DNA from: Dipteris shenzhenensis
Taxonomy: Eukaryota > Polypodiophyta > Polypodiopsida > Gleicheniales
Strand: one strand, 5' to 3'
DNA length: 64,000 nt
NCBI GenBank assembly: GCA_047967505.1
Contig: CM106540.1
Positions within the stretch are counted from its first letter, which is position 1, and every line of letters starts with the position of its first letter. Shown in pieces: positions 55,962 through 64,000 of the stretch. The position numbers and the translations under genes were made by a program. The notes under the pieces were generated by a model. That model saw only the letters and a list, made by a program, of their open reading frames with translations, did no database searches and was not told the DNA's origin.

Positions 55962-58538
55962 ATGTCTGAGAATCTGTCTACCATTGTCAGTGAGAAGCTT
56001 GACAAGAACAACTTCCAAGCATGGAAGTTCAGGATGACAAACTTCCTTATGGGAAAGGGAGTTTGTGAGTACATCAGTGGTGAAACTGCAGAACCAGTGT
56101 TGGGTGCTGCTCCCACTCCTGCTGAATTGAAGGCCTTTAAAGAATGGCATGAAAAAGCCAGAAAATGCTTGTATTGGCTATCTGTTAGCATTTCAGATTC
56201 TATGATTGTGCATATACAGGATGTAGAGACACCTAAGGAGGCATGGGATACATTGGTGAAGCTGTATAGCACAAATACCAAAGCACGAAAGATGCAGCTA
56301 AAGCAGGAGTTGCACAATGTGCAAAGGAAAAATCTGAATATAAATGAGTATTCCTTGAAGGTGAAAGGCCTTGCAGATTCTCTTGCCTCCATTGGAGCAC
56401 CTGTTGATGATGAGGACTTAGTGTCCGTGACCTTGAATGGTCTTGGGAAGGATTATGCACAGTTTCGGACATCCATTGGAGTCCGTGAAACATTTCCTGA
56501 TTTTCAGGAACTTATCGCTCTCTTGCTAAGTGAAGAGCAAAGGAATGGTGGTTCAGCCACCTCAACTTCTCAAGAGACTGCTTTCTACTCGAATACAGGT
56601 AGAGGCAGGAATAGAGGAAGAGGCCGTTTTGGTGGCCGTGCAGGAAATCAGAACCAGCAGCAGCAACAGGAAAACCAGTCCTATGGAGGAGGACGTGGTA
56701 GTTCTAGAGGCAGGGGGAGCCAAAGAGGCCATGGTTCATGGCAAAGGAACCAGCAAGTAAATAGCAGCACAGAATGCTATTATTGTGGAAAGCCTGGACA
56801 CAAGGAGAATACATGCTATAAAAAGCAGAATGACATCAAAAGTGGGAAGTTGCAGCAAAGCAACTATGCATCATCAAGTGGGCATGGTGACGACAGAAAT
56901 GAGCACCTTTTTGTGATGCAGCATATGGTTAACTCCATGTCAGGAGATGCTGCAGCTTGCAATGATGTTTGGTATGTTGATTCAGGTGCCTCTAACCACA
57001 TCACCAGTCATGGTGAGTGGTTTCATGATGTTAGAAATTTGGATAAGCCAGGTTATGTTGAAACAGGTGATGATACTGCGCACCCAATTACACAGGTTGG
57101 TAAAGTGCCATTGGCTATGAAGGATGGCAAAACGAAGTACTTGGCAGATGTACTTCATGTTCCAAAAATCACTAAGAACCTGGTTTTAGTTGGCCAGATG
57201 GTTGAGCAAGGTCTGCAAGTTAGATTTAATCCTGATGGATGCTTTGTTGAGGACTTGAAAAATAAGTGCCGCTTGGTTGCAAAAGGCAATAAAAATGGCA
57301 AAATGTTCACCTTGGATGTTGATATGCCTGAGGTGAAAGCTGCTATGTTTACGCATGGGAGAGGTGTCATTGCAGATATTGAGATATGGCACAAGCGCAT
57401 TGGGCACGTGAATATACAAAGGCTGAAATCTATGCAAACGAAAAACATTGTTGTAGGCTTGCCTAAATTCAGAGTTGAGGGAATGCAAAAGGTATGTGAA
57501 GCATGCCAAATGGGTAAGCAGGCCAGACATGCATTTCCCAAAAATGCTAAGGTGAGCAGAAGACCTTTGGAAGTGATCCATTCAGATGTTTGGACAACCA
57601 AAGCTGCTTCTATTGGTGGATGCCATTATTATGTGACGTTTATTGATGACTACACTAGGAAGGTGTGGATTTATTTTATGAAGCACAAAAGTGAAGTGTT
57701 CAGCCATTTCAAGGCTTTTAAGGCCATGGTTGAAAAAGAGAAAGGTGTGCATATTAAAGTGCTAAGATCTGATGGAGGGGGAGAGTACTTTTCAGAAGAA
57801 TTTTGTGAATATCTGAAAGAACAGGGAATTCAAAGGAAGTACTCATGCAGGTCTACCCCTCAGCAGAATGGGGTTGCAGAAAGGAAGAACAGGCATATTG
57901 CAGAAGTAGGACGGGCGATCCTAAATGAGAAAAACATGCCTGATTATTTTTGGGCTGAAGCAGTAGCAACTGCTGTTTATATTATGAACAGAACCCCCAC
58001 TGCAGCTGTCCATGGCATGACGCCTGAAGAAATGTATACAGGCCAAAAACCAGATATTTCTCACTTGAAGGTATTTGGTTGCATAGCTTATGTTCATGTT
58101 CTTGATGAGAAGAGAACAAAGCTGGATCCAAAGGCAGAAAAATGCATCTTTATTGGATATGCTCTGCACCAGAAATGGTATCGCTGTTATAACCCTTCCA
58201 CCTGCAAAATGCAAGTGAGCAGAGATGTTGTTTTTGATGAAATGAGCAGCTGGTATGCACCAACTGTTATGGTAGGAGATGCAGATGCAGGAAATGGGAA
58301 TGCTGCAATAAATGCAGAGCAGCAATCTCAAGCCTTGAGTGGACCCAGAGAGTCCTCTACTAGTGGATCTAATGCATGGACAGGGAGATTGAGATCTAGT
58401 GAATCGTCACATGGCAGTCCTGATAGTGTTGTGCAGGTATCACACATAAGGGAAAAGAAAAAGTGGACCATGCTCCAGTGTTTGATGTGTCTGCTGGTAG
58501 CTCTCATGTTGATGGAGAGTCAAGTGGCTCTGAAATGA
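55962..58538 (+). CDS. Copia-3 gag, protease, integrase
   Basis: 858 codons from ATG 55962 (MSENLSTIVSEKLDKNN); the ATG was preferred over an upstream in-frame start because gag homology begins there. Domains by residue: UBN2-type gag to about 210 (FQAWKFRMTNFL ... KMQLKQELHNVQ); arginine/glycine-rich stretch 215-265; zinc knuckle CYYCGKPGHKENTC from 272; aspartic protease YVDSGASNHIT with D340; integrase zinc finger (HKRIGHVN ... CEACQMGK) near 475-530; integrase core D542, D604, E640, the canonical D,D-35-E spacing. The frame is lost after SHIREKKK in an A-rich stretch at about 58455, giving an unrelated tail. Confidence 0.95.
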   Translation: MSENLSTIVSEKLDKNNFQAWKFRMTNFLMGKGVCEYISGETAEPVLGAAPTPAELKAFKEWHEKARKCLYWLSVSISDSMIVHIQDVETPKEAWDTLVKLYSTNTKARKMQLKQELHNVQRKNLNINEYSLKVKGLADSLASIGAPVDDEDLVSVTLNGLGKDYAQFRTSIGVRETFPDFQELIALLLSEEQRNGGSATSTSQETAFYSNTGRGRNRGRGRFGGRAGNQNQQQQQENQSYGGGRGSSRGRGSQRGHGSWQRNQQVNSSTECYYCGKPGHKENTCYKKQNDIKSGKLQQSNYASSSGHGDDRNEHLFVMQHMVNSMSGDAAACNDVWYVDSGASNHITSHGEWFHDVRNLDKPGYVETGDDTAHPITQVGKVPLAMKDGKTKYLADVLHVPKITKNLVLVGQMVEQGLQVRFNPDGCFVEDLKNKCRLVAKGNKNGKMFTLDVDMPEVKAAMFTHGRGVIADIEIWHKRIGHVNIQRLKSMQTKNIVVGLPKFRVEGMQKVCEACQMGKQARHAFPKNAKVSRRPLEVIHSDVWTTKAASIGGCHYYVTFIDDYTRKVWIYFMKHKSEVFSHFKAFKAMVEKEKGVHIKVLRSDGGGEYFSEEFCEYLKEQGIQRKYSCRSTPQQNGVAERKNRHIAEVGRAILNEKNMPDYFWAEAVATAVYIMNRTPTAAVHGMTPEEMYTGQKPDISHLKVFGCIAYVHVLDEKRTKLDPKAEKCIFIGYALHQKWYRCYNPSTCKMQVSRDVVFDEMSSWYAPTVMVGDADAGNGNAAINAEQQSQALSGPRESSTSGSNAWTGRLRSSESSHGSPDSVVQVSHIREKKKWTMLQCLMCLLVALMLMESQVALK

Positions 58539-59407
58539 GCCTTGATGAGGAACTTGGGATTCCTTCTGTTGTTACACCTGGTGCAAGGAAAAGCAGGCAT
58601 GATTTAAAGACTCTTGCAATTGATCCAGTTGTACGGAGGTCCACTCGTATTAAGTATCCAATTGATAGGTTGAGATATGATGGGTATACAGCACATCACT
58701 ATGCTTATATGGTCAAGGTTCTAAAGGAGCCAGAGCCCACATGTTTTGAGGATGCAGCAGGGCATAAAAATTGGGAAGCAACTATGGATGAAGAGATGGC
58801 TACCTTGGATGCAAACCACACTTGGGATTTGATGCCTTTGCCTCATGATAAGAAGGCTATTGGCAGCAAGTGGGTTTACAAAGTAAAGCACAATGCTGAT
58901 GGGTCTGTTAGCAGGTACAAGGCAAGATTGGTTGCCAAAGGTTTTGTGCAGACATATGGAATTGACTATGAGGAAACTTTCAGCCCAGTTGCAAGGATGG
59001 CAACCGTGAGAGCAGTAATTGCTATGGCTGCTGCAAAGGGATGGTCTTTGCATCAGATGGATGTGAAAAATGCCTTCTTGCATGGTGATTTGCAAGAAGA
59101 GGTTTATATGATGCAGCCAGAAGGTTATGAGGATAATTCACACCCCGATTTTGTATGCAGGTTGCGCAAAGCCTTGTATGGCTTAAAACAGGCGCCGAGG
59201 GCATGGTCAGACAAGATAGGGCAATATCTTGTCACTATTGGATTTCAGATTTCCAATTTAGATTTTTCACTTTATGTGAAAAGGACAAACAGAGGGATTG
59301 TGCTTGTAGTCATCTATGTTGATGACTTGATTATTACAGGTGATAGTGATGCAGACATTAATGAAGTGAAGCTGCTTGTTGAAGCAGATGTTGAAGCAGA
59401 AATTTGA
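58463..59407 (+). CDS. Copia-3 reverse transcriptase, main part (shifted frame)
   Basis: Frame +2 relative to gag. It contains the linker (VFDVSAGSSHVDGES), then the RT: NWEATMDEEMATLDANHTWDL, SRYKARLVAKGFVQ, LHQMDVKNAFLHGDLQEEV, LYGLKQAPRAW and the catalytic YVDDLIITGD near 59320. It stops at 59407 within an immediate tandem duplication of tgttgaagcaga; the homologous frame resumes at 59376. Not a separate protein: one polyprotein in the ancestral element. Confidence 0.9.
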   Translation: MDHAPVFDVSAGSSHVDGESSGSEMSLDEELGIPSVVTPGARKSRHDLKTLAIDPVVRRSTRIKYPIDRLRYDGYTAHHYAYMVKVLKEPEPTCFEDAAGHKNWEATMDEEMATLDANHTWDLMPLPHDKKAIGSKWVYKVKHNADGSVSRYKARLVAKGFVQTYGIDYEETFSPVARMATVRAVIAMAAAKGWSLHQMDVKNAFLHGDLQEEVYMMQPEGYEDNSHPDFVCRLRKALYGLKQAPRAWSDKIGQYLVTIGFQISNLDFSLYVKRTNRGIVLVVIYVDDLIITGDSDADINEVKLLVEADVEAEI

Positions 59408-60329
59408 GATGAAGGATTTGGGAGAGCTGCGTTACTTATTGGGCATTGAGGTTATTAGATCCTCGAGTGGGATATGGCTGTTGCAAAGGCAATACGGTTT
59501 GGACATGCTGTCCAAATATGGGATGACAGGCTGTAAGCCTATCTCTATTCCATTGGAGCAGAATGTGAAGCTCAATGCAGAGACAGGTGAGCTTCTTGAA
59601 GATATTACTATGTACAGGCGCATAGTAGGTAGCTTGATTTACATGACTATAACTAGACCAGATTTGAGCTATGCTGTGGGGCTGGTGAGTCAGTTTATGC
59701 AGGCACCGAGGAAGCCACATTTGGATGCGGCTAGGCGCATACTGCGGTATGTGAAGTCCACATTGCATTATGGACTATTTTATGAAGCTGGGTGTGCATT
59801 ACAGGTACATGGATACACAGATGCTGACTGGGCTGGTAGTGTCTCAGACAGGAGATCTACTAGTGGTTTTATGTTTTCTCTTGGGAGTGGTGCCATCAGT
59901 TGGAGCAGCAAGAAGCAGCCAACAGTTGCCTTGTCGAGCACAGAGGCTGAGTACAGGGGTGCAGCAATGGCTGCATGTGAGGTAGCTTGGTTACGGAAGC
60001 TACTTGCAGATATGGGACAGTCAGTTCATGCAGTAGTTGTCATTCATTGTGACAACATTAGCAGCATCATGCTTGCTAATAACCCAGTTTATCATGCTAG
60101 AACGAAGCACATTGAGGTGCATCACTTTGTGAGAGAGAAGGTTCTAGCTGGTGAGATTGATCTTGTCTATGTCAGCACTGAGGACCAGGTGGCTGATATT
60201 TTTACGAAGGCATTGGGTACCGAGAAGCTTCGCAGATTTAGGAGCTTGCTTGGTGTACGTGAGATGGATTTGAGCTTGAGGGGGAGTGTTGAGATATCAA
60301 GCTCTACCCCCGATATATCTCCTGGATGA
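59376..60329 (+). CDS. Copia-3 RT end and RNase H (third frame)
   Basis: Back in the frame of gag. RT thumb (KFEMKDLGELRYLLGIEV; SLIYMTITRPDLSYAVG), then RNase H with GYTDADWAGSVSDRRSTSG, ALSSTEAEYRG, CDNISSIMLA and the final HIEVHHFVREKV ... DQVADIFTKAL region. The stop lies within the 3' LTR at 60329; typical elements of this kind end a few codons into or before the LTR. Catalytic acidic residues are present. Confidence 0.92.
   Translation: MLKQMLKQKFEMKDLGELRYLLGIEVIRSSSGIWLLQRQYGLDMLSKYGMTGCKPISIPLEQNVKLNAETGELLEDITMYRRIVGSLIYMTITRPDLSYAVGLVSQFMQAPRKPHLDAARRILRYVKSTLHYGLFYEAGCALQVHGYTDADWAGSVSDRRSTSGFMFSLGSGAISWSSKKQPTVALSSTEAEYRGAAMAACEVAWLRKLLADMGQSVHAVVVIHCDNISSIMLANNPVYHARTKHIEVHHFVREKVLAGEIDLVYVSTEDQVADIFTKALGTEKLRRFRSLLGVREMDLSLRGSVEISSSTPDISPG
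60271..60286 (+). promoter_or_regulatory. Copia-3 polypurine tract
   Basis: tgagcttgagggggag directly before the 3' LTR. Confidence 0.85.
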
Positions 60330-60573
60330 CTATCATTTATGTCACCGCCTATGTTAGTTGTATTCGTGGTGTAGTTAGACTACCACGTATGTTTTTGGTT
60401 TGGGTTCACATATGAACCACGTATTCTAGGGTTTGACATATAGGGTATTTCCCTCTTCTATTGTATGTTTGTTGTAGTGTGCAAAAGTGAAGAAAGGCTT
60501 CACCCTCCAACCTTGTGTCCTCTCTCTTTTAAGCTGCACTTGAGTCTCCTATCTCTCTCCCTCATTCTTTACA
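60287..60573 (+). repeat. Copia-3 3' LTR
   Basis: 287 bp; no difference from the 5' LTR found on direct reading. Confidence 0.97.
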
Positions 60574-61326
60574 AACTCTCCTCCAATCTCATCCAAGCCG
60601 AAGATGAAATCGAAAGACAGTGCGCCACTGGCCACTTTGAAGAGTTAGGGTTGGAAGACCATGAACAGCAGGAGATTTGGATGTATAGGGAAGTGTCTAC
60701 ACAATTAGCCACGCATACATTTGCACCACGCACCATCGCCCAAACCCTGCAAATGCACTTCGATGCACTCCGCAAACAAAACCTTATCTTCCACCTAGAC
60801 CTCACTAGTCCACTACCGCCTAACACCCTCCAAACTATTCTTCATCGTAATCCCAACCACCGCCACCCCATCTTAGCCATGTCATATTTCTCTCTTGAAC
60901 TTCAGCCACCTCCCTATCTCTTCTCCACCCCTTTGACCTCCAAACTTGCAATGTCCCTTAATTATCCCATGGATGATGAAGTGATGCAATCGAGGAACTC
61001 ATGCCATGGGTCTAAACTCCCGAAAGTCTGCATGCAGACATAAATTGGATGTAGACCTACGACCGAGCCTCCAGCAGTCCAAGCTCAAGGACACCTTGCG
61101 GCCTACCAGTCCACCACCTACCAACCCCTCGGAATAATAATAATCTTTAATCGGGTGCTACAAGATCTCTAGGAATCACTTGAGTCCTTGGTTAACAATT
61201 TTGAAACAATTCACGAAGGATACCCTGAGGAAATAACTGAGGACGAGGAACAAAATGCAATCACCCTCTTTCATACCACCACCCCCCTATAGATATTCCA
61301 TTACCGCCTCCCCTAGATCCCACCCA
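60574..61326 (+). pseudogene. Decayed transposon-like coding region, 3' part
   Basis: Continuation of the frame that ends at 55083. After removal of Copia-3 and one target duplication the reading frame joins without a shift (QASQL then SSNLIQAEDEIERQ). It stays open to 61043: HEQQEIWMYREVSTQL, TIAQTLQMHFDALRKQN, MSYFSLELQPPPY. A further acidic stretch (ETIHEGYPEEITEDEE) follows near 61200. I do not recognise the protein; helical, charged composition would fit a gag-like protein. Confidence 0.5.
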
Positions 61327-61686
61327 TGTTGAGATATCGAGCTCCACTCGTGATATGCTAGGGTGATCGTTGTGCATTTATGTCACCGACTTGTTAGCTG
61401 CAGATGTGGTTGGTACACCGTCCAATAATAATAGCTGGATGACAGCTATCTTTACGTACTCTAGTTAGTGGCTTAGTTAGGATGCCACCTTAGTTAGTTG
61501 AGTTTGGTTTGAGACCCAGATATAAGGTTCACCTATTCCTTTTGTACTAAGAGAGAGAGTTCTTTTGGCTTTCACAACTAAGAAGAGGAAAACTATTTTC
61601 AGCCTCCACCTTTGTGTGTATTCCCCCATTATGTATGTGAGAAAGCTACAAGTGAGACTCCTTACTTCTCTCCCACTCTCTTCACA
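61327..61686 (+). repeat. Copia-4 5' LTR
   Basis: 360 bp, TGTTGAGATATCGAGC...CTCTTCACA, longer than the Copia-3 LTR but with the same start and similar end. TGGTATTAGAGCT primer site follows at 61687-61699. Confidence 0.92.
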
Positions 61687-62227
61687 TGGTATTAGAGCTG
61701 GGTTTGTGGTAAGGAGCTCAAGAAAGCAAACCAAGTTCACGGTGTCTTGGTAAGAGGATCAATGTTGCTTTCCTTTTTCGAGTTTGGGAGCAAATCATGT
61801 AGCACAGCCAGAAAGTGCAAGAGTGCACTGTCTCAAATTGGGATGCCCTTTGCGGTGTGGCGAGAGCATAATATATGTTGCGGGACAGGGTGAAGCCTTT
61901 GGTGACATTATTTTTTTTATTCGAGGGCATTTCGGGGCCTTGATTTGGTGGTGGAAGTTTTCTGCAGGCACTCAAAAAAGTGCCCTGTTTTTGCTGTGCA
62001 ACCATTGTTCCACAAGTTGGTGAAAAGTTGTCACAAAAATTGCATCGTATGCCTATGCGTATAGATATTGGGAGTGATAGAATCATTCTTATTGCCTATT
62101 GATGCAAAATCATCACTAGGAAGTGACTGTGTGGTCAAACACCACTTTCGTCAGTTTTGTAGATTTGCACTTGTGAGGCAGAAGTTGTGTTTTTTGCAGT
62201 GACAGAATATTTTTGCAGTGTTCTGTA

Positions 62228-64000
62228 ATGGCGTCTGATGCTCTTTCATAGGTAGTCACTGAAAAGCTTGAGAAGAAAAACTTCCAAGCATGGAAGTTTA
62301 GAATGACAAATTTCCTTAAGGGAAAAGGCTATTGGGGGTTCATTACTAGAGTTGAACAAGAACCAGTTATTCCTAATGTTCCCAATCAACAGGAGTTGCA
62401 GGCATTCAAAGGATGGCATGAGAGAGCCAGAAAAGTTATGTACTGGCTATCTATCAGTATTTTAGATTCTATGATTGTGCATATTCAGGATGCAAGCACG
62501 TTGAAGGAGGCATGGCATACTTCGACAAAAATGTACAGCACAAATATGCAAGCCAAGAAAATGCAGCTCAAGCAGGAGTTGCATAATGTGCAGAGAGAAA
62601 ATATGAGCATCAATGACTAGCACATGAAGGTGAAGAAGATTGCAGATGCACTTACTTCCATTGGGTCGCCAGTGGAAGATGATGATTTAGTTCCGGTGAC
62701 CTTGAATGGTCTATGAAAGGATTATGCACAATTCTGGACATCCATTGCCATCCGTGAAAAATTTGTTGATTTTGAGGAGTTGATTGCTCTTCTAATTTTT
62801 GAAGAGCAGAGAAATGGTGGTGCATCTTCTTTAGGAGGAACTTCAAAAGAAACTGTCTTCTACTCAAATGCTAGAAGAGGTAGAGGCAGAGGTAGAGCAA
62901 GCCGCGATGTGGAGGCCGTGGTAGAAATTAGAATATGCAACAAATTCAAGAAAACCAGTCCTATGGAGGAGGACGTGGTAACTTTAGAGGCAGGGGGAGC
63001 CAAAGAGGTCGTGGTGGATGGCAGAGAGACCACAATGTAAACAACAATGTTGAATGCTACTACAGTGGTAAAATGGGTCATATGTCTAAAGAGTGCTACA
63101 AATAGCAGAATGACATCATGAATGGAAAGTTGTAGCAAGGAAATTATGCATCCTCTAGTAGACAGGGTGATGACAGAAATGAGCATTTGTTTATGGTGTA
63201 GCACATGACCAATTCTATGACAAGTGTAGAAGAAAGCAATGATGTGTGGTATGTTGACTCAGGTGCATCAAACCACATGACAACTCATGCAGAATGGATG
63301 CAGGATGCAAGGAAAATGGAAAGACCAAGATTTGTGGAGACTATGATGATACTGCACATCCTATTGTGCAAATTGGTAAAATTCCTTTGTCTATGTAGGA
63401 TGGGAAAAAGAAATACCTGTCTGATGTATTTCATGTCCCAAATATCACCAAGAACCTGGTTTCTGTTGGTCAAATGGTTGAGCAAGGCTTGCAAGTCAGA
63501 TTTAATCCTCATGGATGCTTTGTTGAGGATATAAAAAATAAAGATCACTTGATAGCAAAAGGGAAGAAGAAGGGTAGGATGTTTACGTTAGATGCAGACA
63601 TGCCTGAATTGAGTGCAGCAATGTTTGCACATGGGACCGATGTAGTTGCAGATATTAATATCTGGCATAAACGCATTGGTCATGTTAATGTACAGTGACT
63701 TAAATTAATGCAGGCCCAAAATATTGTTGCAGGATTGCCTAGGTTCAAGGTTGGAGAAATGTATAAGGTATGTGAAGCCTATCAATTTGGAAAACAGGCA
63801 AGGAAACCATTTCCTAGACATGTTCAAGAGAGTAAGAGGCCATTGGAATTAATCCACTTTGACGTGTGGACTACTAAAGCTGCATCTATTGGAGGCTGTC
63901 ATTATTTTGTCACTTTTATTGATGACTATAGCAGAAAAGTTTGGATGTACTCTATGAAAATGAAAAGTGAAGTGTTTGGACATTTCAAAGCTTTTGAAGC
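62228..64000 (+). pseudogene. Copia-4 gag, protease and integrase, degraded
   Basis: ATG 62228 (MASDALS) runs into a stop at 62249-62251, with further in-frame stops at 62618 and 62714. Gag core WHERARKVMYWLSISILDSM is well kept. The zinc knuckle near 63055 reads CYYSGKMGH, the second cysteine replaced by serine. The protease YVDSGASNHMT near 63250 is kept. Integrase zinc finger IWHKRIGHVNVQ is followed by a stop, and the second zinc pair reads CEAYQFGK with a tyrosine for cysteine. Core HFDVWTTKAASIGGCHYF follows. Runs off the window. Confidence 0.9.

Larger units (their letters stand above)
55084..60573 (+). mobile_element. Copia-3: very young Ty1/copia element
   Basis: 5,490 bp with target duplication aactc (55079-55083, 60574-60578), two 287-bp LTRs that appear identical base for base, primer site, long leader, gag-pol and polypurine tract. 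Identical LTRs mean insertion in the very recent past. The polyprotein is in three overlapping frames because of two frame breaks (near 58463-58538 and 59376-59407), so this copy would not make a full polyprotein unless they are sequence errors. Confidence 0.96.
61327..64000 (+). mobile_element. Copia-4: older relative of Copia-3, cut by window end
   Basis: Plus-strand copia with 5' LTR, primer site, and a leader and gag clearly homologous to Copia-3 (shared ggagctcaagaaagca, ctttcctttttcgagtttgg and EKLEKKNFQAWKFRMTNFL segments). Many stop codons. The window ends in the integrase core; 3' LTR and target duplication are not visible. Confidence 0.93.

Overview
This is a plant nuclear genomic window made almost entirely of transposable elements in nested layers. 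The support is Ty3/gypsy and Ty1/copia LTR retrotransposons whose primer binding sites match the 3' end of initiator tRNA-Met, L1-type LINE fragments with a zf-RVT tail, chromodomain-bearing gypsy polyproteins, and one small spliced-looking gene resembling the mitochondrial cytochrome c oxidase assembly factor COA3. The density and nesting suggest a large, repeat-rich land plant genome; the species or clade cannot be told from the sequence. No bacterial operon, CRISPR array, rRNA or convincing tRNA is present.

Layout. 1-3.6 kb: broken LINE on the minus strand, cut by the window edge. 3.9-4.75 kb: COA3-like gene, minus strand. 5.5-9.3 kb: four copies of an unclassified repeat (two in each orientation), one split by a 5'-truncated LINE with poly(A) and a 16-bp target duplication. 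9.6-10.95 kb: gypsy remnant. 11,364-18,107: a complete gypsy chromovirus (Gypsy-1; 522-bp LTRs differing at 4 sites, TSD tacct, uninterrupted gag-pol) inserted in an older minus-strand LTR. 18.1-22.1 kb: minus-strand copia and gypsy gag remnants and an 849-bp LTR. 22.5-32.6 kb: two diverged ~1-kb direct repeats (probably LTRs of an old copia) enclosing a copia gag that carries a 241-bp solo LTR and a nearly complete GC-rich copia (Copia-2, 24,979-30,968, TSD tagtc). 33.2-39.7 kb: LTR pieces, two related gypsy pol remnants in opposite orientations, and a LINE tail. 39.85-49.2 kb: a low-copy, AT-rich stretch without recognisable genes. 49.5-52.4 kb: gypsy remnant and a ~1-kb element with 50-bp terminal inverted repeats. 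52.9-61.3 kb: minisatellite and a decayed transposon-like coding region split by Copia-3 (55,084-60,573; LTRs appear identical, TSD aactc). 61,327-64,000: Copia-4, an older relative of Copia-3, truncated by the window end.

The elements work as mobile units rather than pathways: each full element has LTR promoter, primer site, gag, protease, RT, RNase H, integrase and polypurine tract in family-typical order (integrase before RT in copia, after RNase H in gypsy). Relative age follows from nesting and LTR divergence: Copia-3 and Gypsy-1 youngest, Copia-2 intermediate, most others old. Recurrent U3 motifs upstream of the TATA boxes of several LTR families, and ACGT-core palindromes in two of them, are the most interesting non-coding signals.
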